Below, in pieces: positions 33,143 to 39,736 of a DNA stretch of 39,736 bases. The stretch comes from Sulfobacillus harzensis (lineage in GTDB: Bacteria; Bacillota; Sulfobacillia; Sulfobacillales; Sulfobacillaceae). Location: NCBI RefSeq assembly GCF_012933365.1, contig NZ_JABBVZ010000033.1:1-39736 (forward strand), written 5' to 3'. The notes below the pieces were generated by a model. That model saw only the letters and a list, made by a program, of their open reading frames with translations, made no database searches and had not been told where the DNA came from. Each line of letters starts with the position of its first letter. Within the stretch, counting starts at the first letter, position 1. The position numbers were made by a program, and so were the translations under genes.

Positions 33143-34139
33143 AAACACCCCGGTTTTGGAAGTCAAGGATGTCTCCATCGCCTACGAGTCGGCTCGCGGC
33201 TCGGTGCAGGCCGTCTCCCATATCAACTTGAGCCTCATGCCGGATCACATTTTGGGATTGGTTGGGGAGTCAGGTAGCGGCAAGTCCACTTTGGCCAATG
33301 GGATTATGCGGCTTTTGAAGGGATCGGCGCATTTGGTCGGTGGGGAAATTTTAGTCAATGGCCAGAACGTCTATCAAATGGACGCGAGGACGCTTCGCCA
33401 GTTCCGTTGGAACTCGATGGCGATGGTATTCCAGAGTGCCATGACGGTGTTGAATCCGGTCATGACGGTGGAGCAGCAGATGATGGATGTGTTCTTGTCG
33501 CACCGTAAAGGCATGTCCAAGCAGGAAGCCCGCAACCGCTCCCTTGAACTCTTGGACATGGTGCGGATTGCGCGTAAACATGCCAAGAGCTATCCGCATG
33601 AATTATCGGGAGGCATGAAGCAGCGCATCGTGATTGCCATCGCCTTGGCGCTGGAGCCCAGCCTGGTGATTATGGACGAGCCGACCACGGCCTTGGATGT
33701 GGTGGTGCAGCGTTCCATCCTAGACCAAATCAAGGAATTGCAGCGCGAGAAGCATTTTGCCGTGCTGTTTATCAGCCATGACTTCAGTCTAGTGGCGGAA
33801 CTGGCATCGCAGGTGGCGATTATGTACGCTGGCCGGGTGGTGGAGATGACCGAAAGCCAGGGGCTCAGCAAACACGACATGCATCATCACCCGTATACCA
33901 GCGGACTGATGCGGGCCATTCCCCGCTTGACCCATGAGGATGTGGAGATTGAGGGCATCCCCGGGCATCCGCCCAATCTTGTGGAGTTGCCCTCCGGTTG
34001 TGCGTATCATCCTCGCTGCCCGCTGGCCCAGCCCATTTGCCGAGAAGTGCGTCCGGAACCCATCGCAACCGGCGGGCGGCTGATTGCCTGCCATGCATTT
34101 GACCCGGAGAAGCGAGGTGCATTTGTTCATGTCTCTTGA
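33135..34139 (+). CDS. Opp/Dpp-type ABC ATPase (DppD-like)
   Basis: This 334-residue ATPase energises the importer. Walker A GESGSGKST (~44-52), the signature LSGGMKQR, Walker B LVIMDEPTTALD and the switch His in FISHDFS are all intact. The C-terminal oligopeptide-transporter extension has the CAYHPRCPLAQPIC cysteine cluster, as in its relatives. The ATG overlaps the permease end. Confidence 0.93.
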   Translation: MSENTPVLEVKDVSIAYESARGSVQAVSHINLSLMPDHILGLVGESGSGKSTLANGIMRLLKGSAHLVGGEILVNGQNVYQMDARTLRQFRWNSMAMVFQSAMTVLNPVMTVEQQMMDVFLSHRKGMSKQEARNRSLELLDMVRIARKHAKSYPHELSGGMKQRIVIAIALALEPSLVIMDEPTTALDVVVQRSILDQIKELQREKHFAVLFISHDFSLVAELASQVAIMYAGRVVEMTESQGLSKHDMHHHPYTSGLMRAIPRLTHEDVEIEGIPGHPPNLVELPSGCAYHPRCPLAQPICREVRPEPIATGGRLIACHAFDPEKRGAFVHVS

Positions 34140-35124
34140 CAAGAGCGACCTTCTAGTTGAGGCGGAGAATCTGGTCATGCGCTTTCCGGTCCGGGGCGGG
34201 CAGTGGATCCGCCCAGTGGATGACGTATCCTTCTCCATCCGACGTGGTGAGGTGTTGGCGTTGGTTGGCGAGTCGGGCAGCGGCAAAACAACCATCGGCC
34301 GGTCGCTGCTCCGCATCCTGGAGCCGGCCCAGGGCACCATCCGGGTAGCGGGAAGCGATGTCACCCACATCAAGGGCAAGGCCCTGGTGCGATATCGTCG
34401 TGAAGCCCAGATGATTTTTCAGGACCCTTTCGGGTCGCTGAATCCCATCAAGACCGTGGAGGCGCATCTCACCTTTCCCATTAAGAAGCACCGTGGAGGA
34501 AACGCGGATCGGGTGAGCGCCGTGGTGGATGAGTTGCTTACGCGGGTGGGCCTAACCCCGGTGGACGAGACGCGGCAAAAGTTTCCGCACGAACTCTCCG
34601 GCGGTCAACGGCAACGCTTGGCGATCGCCCGTGCGCTTGCCGTGCAGCCCACCTTTCTGGTGGCTGACGAGCTCATCTCTATGCTGGATGTGTCTATTCG
34701 CGCCGGCATTCTGAAACTCATGAACGAGCTTAAGGCCGAATTCCGTTTGTCGTTTCTCTATATTACCCACGACTTGGCTTCGGCCCGCTATTTTGGCGAC
34801 CGCATCATGGTGCTCTATGCCGGACGAATCATGGAAACGGCCGCTTCGCGGGAATTGGTCAGAAACCCCAGTCATCCCTATACCCGCCTGCTGCTGGCCG
34901 CAACGCCCGGCAGTCAGCACCACGGCAAACTCCCCGAGCGGGTTAACGAGCCGCCGGATTTGAGCGAAGCCCGCCGCGGATGCCCCTTCGCCACGCGGTG
35001 TCTTTACGCAACCGATGAATGTCGGGAAACCATGCCACCGATGACCGAGATAGAACCCGGACACCAGGTGGCCTGCTATCACCCGCAGACGGGCGCCATT
35101 GCCGTCGAGCGGGCCACTATCTGA
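34129..35124 (+). CDS. Opp/Dpp-type ABC ATPase (DppF-like)
   Basis: This is a 331-residue ATPase. Walker A GESGSGKTT (~47-55), the signature LSGGQRQR and the switch His in YITHDLA are normal. In Walker B the usual DEPTSALD reads DELISMLD; Asp and Glu are kept, the Pro-Thr pair is not. The C-terminal extension has CPFATRCLYATDEC. The ATG at 34129 is at the end of the upstream ATPase with GAGGTG eleven bases upstream; a TTG at 34123 is an alternative start. It pairs with the preceding ATPase. Confidence 0.92.
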   Translation: MSLDKSDLLVEAENLVMRFPVRGGQWIRPVDDVSFSIRRGEVLALVGESGSGKTTIGRSLLRILEPAQGTIRVAGSDVTHIKGKALVRYRREAQMIFQDPFGSLNPIKTVEAHLTFPIKKHRGGNADRVSAVVDELLTRVGLTPVDETRQKFPHELSGGQRQRLAIARALAVQPTFLVADELISMLDVSIRAGILKLMNELKAEFRLSFLYITHDLASARYFGDRIMVLYAGRIMETAASRELVRNPSHPYTRLLLAATPGSQHHGKLPERVNEPPDLSEARRGCPFATRCLYATDECRETMPPMTEIEPGHQVACYHPQTGAIAVERATI

Positions 35125-35137
35125 AGCGAGGTGCAGC

Positions 35138-36484
35138 ATGACAGACAAACTCACGTTTCCTAAGGACTTCATTTTTGGTGTGGCCACATCCTCGTATCAA
35201 ATTGAAGGCGCGGCCTTTGAGGACGGGCGTATTCCCTCCCATTGGGACACCTTTGCACATACCCCAGGCAAGACCGTTCAGGGCGAAAGCGGGGATGTGG
35301 CTTGCGACCATTATCATCGCTACCCCGATGATGTGGCGATGATTGCGAGCCTAGGCCTCGACTCGTATCGCTTCTCGTTTGCATGGCCCCGCATTTTGAC
35401 CGAGGACCGCAAGGTCAACGACAAGGGCATTGCCTTCTACCACCGGCTGTTGGATGAGATGGAAAAGCATGGCGTCACTCCCGCGGCGACCATCTATCAT
35501 TGGGATTTGCCGCAATGGCTGGCCGATCGCGGCGGATGGGCCAACCGGGACAGCGTCGGATACTTCAGCGACTTTGCGGAGGTGCTGTTTAAGCACTTCG
35601 GCGATCGCATCGGCACCTGGATTACCCACAATGAGCCCTGGTGCGCCTCCTTCCTAAGTTATGGAATGGGGCATCATGCACCGGGACACCGCGACTGGCG
35701 GGAAGCGGTCTTGGCCTCCCACCATCTGCTGCTCTCCCATGGCGAGGTGGTCAAGGGATATCGTGCGTTCAATCTCAAGGGTGAAATCGGCATTACCTTA
35801 AATCTCAATGTGACGGACCCGAAGACGGACAGTGAAGCCGACATTAAGGCGGCGGAGCGAGGAGACGGGTTCCAAAATCGCTGGTTCCTGGACCCCATCT
35901 TCAAGGGCCGTTACCCCAGCGACATGATGGATGTCTTCCGGCCCTATGTCCAGGACTATGGCTTCATCAAGCCGGGTGACTTGGAGACCATCGCCGTCCC
36001 CATCGACTTTTTGGGCGTGAATTATTACAGCCGGGCGGTGGTGTACGACGACCCCGGCGATTCGTTCATGGGCCTGGGCAACGTGCCGGTACCCTTGGAC
36101 CGCATGACCGACATGGGCTGGGAAGTCCATCCCAACTCGCTCTATCGGCTGTTGATGCGGCTAAATCGGGAGTATACCCAGATTCCGCTCTTCATCACGG
36201 AGAATGGCGCCGCGTATCCGGACGTGGTCAGTGAAGATGGGCATGTCCACGACATCGATCGGATAGAATTTGTTCGAAGCCATCTCGAGGCGGCGCGGCA
36301 AGCGATTGCCGAAGGCAGCACGCTTAAGGGCTACTATCTGTGGTCCTTGATGGACAATTTTGAATGGGCGTTCGGATACTCCAAGCGTTTCGGCATCGTG
36401 TACGTGGACTATGCCACCCAAAAGCGCATTTTAAAAGACAGCGCGCTGTGGTATCGGGACTTCGTGCAGAACTCCCGGGTTTAG
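35138..36484 (+). CDS. GH1 beta-glucosidase
   Basis: This is a 448-residue glycoside hydrolase family 1 enzyme with the full (beta/alpha)8 barrel. The family opening FIFGVATSSYQIEGA (~11-25) is present, the acid/base Glu is E166 in THNEPW and the nucleophile E355 in ITENGA. WSLMDNFEWAFGYSKRFG near the C-terminus is the sugar-binding strip. There is no signal peptide, so it works on imported beta-glycosides such as cellobiose in the cytosol. The ATG has GAGGTG upstream and follows the DppF stop by 13 bases. Exact specificity (gluco- or galacto-) is not readable. Confidence 0.93.
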   Translation: MTDKLTFPKDFIFGVATSSYQIEGAAFEDGRIPSHWDTFAHTPGKTVQGESGDVACDHYHRYPDDVAMIASLGLDSYRFSFAWPRILTEDRKVNDKGIAFYHRLLDEMEKHGVTPAATIYHWDLPQWLADRGGWANRDSVGYFSDFAEVLFKHFGDRIGTWITHNEPWCASFLSYGMGHHAPGHRDWREAVLASHHLLLSHGEVVKGYRAFNLKGEIGITLNLNVTDPKTDSEADIKAAERGDGFQNRWFLDPIFKGRYPSDMMDVFRPYVQDYGFIKPGDLETIAVPIDFLGVNYYSRAVVYDDPGDSFMGLGNVPVPLDRMTDMGWEVHPNSLYRLLMRLNREYTQIPLFITENGAAYPDVVSEDGHVHDIDRIEFVRSHLEAARQAIAEGSTLKGYYLWSLMDNFEWAFGYSKRFGIVYVDYATQKRILKDSALWYRDFVQNSRV

Positions 36485-36494
36485 GCGATTTTTC

Positions 36495-36514
36495 GGGGCG
36501 GGGCGACCCGCCCC
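36495..36514 (+). promoter_or_regulatory. Intercistronic hairpin between the two glycosidase genes
   Basis: A perfect 8-bp stem, GGGGCGGG / CCCGCCCC, with a GCGA loop, between the GH1 stop and the next gene's GAGAGGTG. It has no T-run. It is the third such hairpin in this operon or its gal counterpart. Confidence 0.55.
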
Positions 36515-36539
36515 TTCGACATCAGGAGAGGTGAGCAGA

Positions 36540-38333
36540 ATGACGGGATTTAGTCTGGGAGCTAACTATTGGAGTCGGGTGGGCGGTCCCCGCATGTGGA
36601 GCCAATGGGACGCGGCGGCCGTGCGGCAAGAGCTGGGTTGGGCTCGGGACATCGGTCTGGATACCTTGCGATTCTTTATTTACTGGCCAGATTTTGAGCC
36701 TCAGCCGGGCGTGGACAACCCCGCGCTTTGGGAACGGGTGGCCGAGTTTTTGAATCTCTGTCAGGAATATGGATTGAAGACGTTCCCGACCTTGTTGGTA
36801 GGCCACATGTCAGGGCGCAATTGGGATCCGGCCTGGCGTGAAGGCCGGGATTTATGGACAGATGCCTGGATGGTGGAACACGAGGAGGCTTTTATCCGCC
36901 GCAGCGTCTCGCGTCTTCAGTCGATGCCGACGGTTTCGGGCTGGGTGCTGACCAACGAGTGGCCTTTGTACGCGGGACTTACCACCCCGGAGGTCTTTGA
37001 GCCTTGGATTCAACGCATGACCCACGCGGTGCGGGAGCATGATCCCAAGAGGCGCCCCATCACCATGGGCGATGGGCTTTGGAATGCCATGGGGGCCAAC
37101 AACGGGATTCAGGTCGACATGTTGGAGCAGTATGTGGACATTGTGGGCCCTCATGTCTATCCTGAAACTCCCGACGCTGCGGAAGTGGCCATGGCCTCTT
37201 ATGTGCACTGTGCCATGGGTCAAGGGAAGCGTCCGGTGCTGTTGGAGGAATTCGGCACGACCGATGCCTTTGGAACCGGAGAGCAGCAAGGAGCCTTCTA
37301 TCGCTCTCAGCTGGCTGGAGCGCTGATGGCCGGGGCCGTTGGGGCATGGGGATGGTGTCTCACTGACTTTGAACTGCCGACCACCATGCCATATTCCCAT
37401 CATCCCTTTGAACTGCGGTTTGGCCTGCTCAAAACCGATGGCACGCCTAAACCGACCGCCAAGGCGATGAAAAGTTTTGGAGAGGCAGCTCGGCAGTTCG
37501 GCCAGGTCGATCCGGATCGGATTGGCGTGCTGGTTCCCGCTTTGCAGACGGAGGTGATTCCGTTCCGACGGGGACCAGAAGGGGAGCTCATGACCCGAGT
37601 GGCCTCGCGCATGTTGCGGAGTTTGGCGCAGTTGGGGTATAACCCGCTGGTGATCCGCGAACCGATCCCGCCTGCCAGCGGATTCGTTCAAGATGTACCT
37701 GAACTGCCGGAACTGGATGGCTGCGACACCCTCTTTTTGGTGGCTCCGCGCATCGGTGAACCGCTTCGTCTGCGCCTCGAGGACTGGGTGCGGCAAGGGG
37801 GCCGCTTGTACCTGGCGTATTCCTACACCTATTGGTTCCCCGACACGGCCGCTTTCTTAGGGGTTGAGCGCACCGGCCAATACAACGTCAAGGAGCGCTT
37901 CTCGGGTCCAGCCAAGATGATCGGTCGTATCGGGGCCGATCTCGAGATTTTCGGCGAGGCCGATTTTGTCAGTCTGAAAGGCGTGGCAGCCGAGGTGTTG
38001 GCCCAGTTGGATACGGGCGAAGCGGTGCTGTTCCGCCACAATCTCGGCCGCGGCGCGGTGGTGGTAAACGCTCTTGGGCTCGAAGCGTCGGCAGGCGAGG
38101 TGGACGGCCTGGTACGCTTCTACCAGAGTCTTCTTGGCTATCTTCAGGTTTCCCCGCGGGTGCAGCTTTCGGGATCAGTGGGACAGGCGGCGGTATCGAC
38201 GACCGGTCAGATGATGGTCATGAATCACGGGGGCACAGTGCTCAAGGCATCCGCAGCCTCGGGGATGCTCGACGGCCAAAAGCAGATTGAAGTCCCGCCG
38301 CATCAATGGTGGGTTGGGACATGGAGCAAATGA
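36540..38333 (+). CDS. Clan GH-A glycosidase with GH42-like domain layout
   Basis: This is a 597-residue protein. The first ~330 residues form a TIM barrel of the GH5/GH42 clan: LRFFIYWPDFEPQPG, acid/base E140 in VLTNEWPLY, HVYPE, and nucleophile E237 in VLLEEFGTTD, with AWGWCLTDFE following. Residues ~330-530 (IGVLVPALQTEVI, CDTLFLVAPRI, WVRQGGRLYLAYSYTYWF) look like the Rossmann-type trimerisation/GATase-like domain of GH42, and the C-terminal ~70 residues are beta-rich. No signal peptide. AGGAGAGGTG precedes the ATG; a GTG at 36531 is less likely. It probably splits beta-mannosides, galactosides or glucosides imported by the upstream transporter; I cannot fix the family. Confidence 0.8.
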   Translation: MTGFSLGANYWSRVGGPRMWSQWDAAAVRQELGWARDIGLDTLRFFIYWPDFEPQPGVDNPALWERVAEFLNLCQEYGLKTFPTLLVGHMSGRNWDPAWREGRDLWTDAWMVEHEEAFIRRSVSRLQSMPTVSGWVLTNEWPLYAGLTTPEVFEPWIQRMTHAVREHDPKRRPITMGDGLWNAMGANNGIQVDMLEQYVDIVGPHVYPETPDAAEVAMASYVHCAMGQGKRPVLLEEFGTTDAFGTGEQQGAFYRSQLAGALMAGAVGAWGWCLTDFELPTTMPYSHHPFELRFGLLKTDGTPKPTAKAMKSFGEAARQFGQVDPDRIGVLVPALQTEVIPFRRGPEGELMTRVASRMLRSLAQLGYNPLVIREPIPPASGFVQDVPELPELDGCDTLFLVAPRIGEPLRLRLEDWVRQGGRLYLAYSYTYWFPDTAAFLGVERTGQYNVKERFSGPAKMIGRIGADLEIFGEADFVSLKGVAAEVLAQLDTGEAVLFRHNLGRGAVVVNALGLEASAGEVDGLVRFYQSLLGYLQVSPRVQLSGSVGQAAVSTTGQMMVMNHGGTVLKASAASGMLDGQKQIEVPPHQWWVGTWSK

Positions 38334-39085
38334 GGGCCATCCGCTGGTACGGACAAGCGGGATTTGTCGTGGAGGATGGCGGCGCCCGGATCGCGGTTGA
38401 TTTATTCTTACGCCCCGATCCCCGCCTTCGGAAACCCGTCGTCGGTCCCGACGATCTGGGCCCACTGGACGCGGTGTTGGCAACGCACGAGCATCATGAT
38501 CATTTGGACGAATGGACGCTTCGCGCCTTGCAGGAACATCAGCCTCAGTTGCGGGTGGTGGTGCCGGAGCCGATTCGGCGCCAGGCGGAAAGCTTGCGCT
38601 TGATGAACCTCGAGGGAGCGGTGCCAAATGTGTCCTTCACCGTGGGCGCACTTGAGGTGACCCCGGTGCGGGCGCTGCATGCTGTGCACATGGATGAAGG
38701 CTATCACTTTGGCGAACCCGATGGCCGCTTTTTGGGCTACGCGATCCGGGCAGGCTCGGCGGTGGTCTACCACAGCGGCGACACTATTATGTACCCGAAG
38801 TTGGCGGAAACCTTAAAGGCTCTGGGCGTGACCATCCTGCTACTGCCCATCAACGGGCGCACCTATCGGCGTGAGAACCAAGACCTGGTGGGCAACCTGC
38901 ACCCTGAAGAGGCGGTTGACCTAGCCGTGGAGGTGGGCGCACGGGTCCTCATTCCCATGCACTTTGAGACCTATCCGAACAATCTCGGAGATGTGGGCCA
39001 GGCAGCCGATTTGGCCTTGCAGGCTGGCGTGACCTTGGTGGTACCGCATTATGGTCAGCCAGTGCCCATGGATTGGCCAGACTAG
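38321..39085 (+). CDS. UlaG-like metallo-beta-lactamase-fold hydrolase
   Basis: This is a 254-residue MBL-fold protein. The metal motif THEHHDHLDE, the later GDTIMYP, and the IPMHFETYPNN block match the UlaG-like (YtnP/L-ascorbate-6-phosphate lactonase) group. The strand start IRWYGQAGFVVE is typical. It could act on a sugar lactone or phosphoester made from the imported glycan; the activity is not assigned. The start is ambiguous: 38321 or 38330, the latter in a four-base ATGA overlap with the glycosidase stop, so it is coupled to that gene. It is the last gene of the operon. Confidence 0.8.
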   Translation: MEQMRAIRWYGQAGFVVEDGGARIAVDLFLRPDPRLRKPVVGPDDLGPLDAVLATHEHHDHLDEWTLRALQEHQPQLRVVVPEPIRRQAESLRLMNLEGAVPNVSFTVGALEVTPVRALHAVHMDEGYHFGEPDGRFLGYAIRAGSAVVYHSGDTIMYPKLAETLKALGVTILLLPINGRTYRRENQDLVGNLHPEEAVDLAVEVGARVLIPMHFETYPNNLGDVGQAADLALQAGVTLVVPHYGQPVPMDWPD

Positions 39086-39736
39086 CGCCTCGCACACGGA
39101 ATGGGGACGTCTCGTTCAAGGTGAAAGTCCTGAATGCGCATGGCCGGTCCAACCGTTACCACCAACAAGATGCCCAGGTCTAATAGGTTATCTTCGGGGG
39201 GCGGTCGCCGGAGATGGGGCGTTGGAAAACAATCCTTCGCACGTAGTCGCGGAACGCGATCACCGTTTGATTCCCTTCTATATAGGGTTTCATGGTGGCG
39301 CGTATCCAGGGTCTGGGTAAACACCGGAGCCCAGCGCTTGACTAAATCGCGGTTCTATCCGCACGCCCAGCATTTCCGCGATGACCACGGCCGGCTAAGA
39401 GAGGGCGAGCGCCTTCACAGCCTAAACGGTTTGCCCGGCCTCGTAGGGAGCGAGTAAGTTATGGGCCAGGCGGTGAATGGTGTGCGAATCAATTCACGGA
39501 AATCGTGTATTTCCAGGCCAGTTTCAGTACGAGCCTTGCAGGGAACCTTGAAGAATGGGCCGATGGTATAGGATTTTTTGGAAAGTGGGGGAAAATGGTC
39601 CCTCTTGGAACATGATCCGCAACGCGATGTGGAAGACCTTGTTTTCGGTTCTTCGTACGCCTAGCAGCTTGTGTGAATAGTCCCGAACATCCGGCGCAAA
39701 AAGGACTTCGCGACCCGGATGGCGAAATAAAAACTT
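39086..39736. other. No complete gene; decayed or partial sequence to the right edge
   Basis: About 650 bases. At 39116-39135 the plus strand can fold into TTCAAGG/CCTGAA around TGAAAGT, a hairpin that recalls the 5' region of bacterial group II introns, but no intron protein follows. From 39736 leftward an open minus-strand frame runs 70 codons to a TGA at 39524-39526 (LLGVRRTENKVFHIALRIMF inside). Other minus frames further left are broken by stops. I do not recognise the protein. Confidence 0.35.
39524..39736 (-). CDS. Partial minus-strand reading frame at the right edge
   Basis: Seventy codons are open from the window edge to TGA at 39524-39526, with a protein-like composition (VLFAPDVRDYSHKLLGV, VFHIALRIMFQEGP). 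The beginning is outside the window, so no start can be chosen. It could be the end of a real gene or part of a decayed mobile element. Function not recognised. Confidence 0.25.
   Translation of the reverse strand, partial: KFLFRHPGREVLFAPDVRDYSHKLLGVRRTENKVFHIALRIMFQEGPFSPTFQKILYHRPILQGSLQGSY

Overview
The window looks like a chromosomal segment of a GC-rich Gram-positive bacterium, probably a Firmicute of the Sulfobacillus/Alicyclobacillus kind. This is an inference from five lipoproteins with lipobox cysteines, strong AGGAGG-type ribosome binding sites, frequent GTG/TTG starts, and a HemQ-type coproheme decarboxylase, which is the Gram-positive haem route. No rRNA, tRNA, CRISPR array or intact insertion sequence was found. 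The most striking feature is carbohydrate use: two sugar-import loci, each controlled by its own ROK repressor.

Layout. (1) 1-2000: two minus-strand lipoproteins (the second with GGN/GGD repeats) and a decayed cytochrome P450 fragment. (2) 2000-8650: a TauE/SafE exporter, a CoxG-like SRPBCC protein, a PucR-type regulator divergent from a class-III aminotransferase plus methylmalonate/malonate-semialdehyde dehydrogenase pair (probably beta-alanine or beta-aminoisobutyrate catabolism), then a DUF1275 membrane protein. (3) 8686-16548: ROK repressor-galT-galK-aldose epimerase, followed by an ABC sugar importer (binding protein and two permeases) ending in a clear terminator. Near-identical palindromes lie in front of the repressor and in front of the importer. 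(4) 16720-19510: an Nramp-family transporter with altered motifs and a small membrane protein, divergent from a VIT1/CCC1-type transporter.

(5) 19514-24910: housekeeping and small genes: a zinc-ribbon protein, two hotdog thioesterases, a GNAT acetyltransferase, a TM2-like membrane protein, an MFS exporter with its MarR regulator (paired operator boxes), a lipoprotein and HemQ. (6) 24907-29288: a frame-shattered relic of a secreted GH16-like glucanase, a 727-residue glycogen-debranching-type glucosidase and a second ROK repressor. (7) 29341-39085: divergent from that repressor, an Opp/Dpp-type ABC importer whose binding-protein gene carries an in-frame TAA, then a GH1 beta-glucosidase, a clan GH-A three-domain glycosidase and an UlaG-like metallo-beta-lactamase-fold protein. 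(8) 39086-39736: no complete gene; decayed reading frames and an intron-like hairpin.

How it fits together: locus 3 imports a sugar and runs the Leloir steps (epimerase, kinase, uridylyltransferase), with galE and the transporter ATPase presumably elsewhere. Locus 7 would import beta-linked oligosaccharides and split them inside the cell. The GH16-like relic next door may once have produced those oligosaccharides outside the cell. I did not find a clearly new defence or mobile system. The best second looks are the interrupted binding protein, the two relic genes, the matched operators and the non-canonical Nramp.
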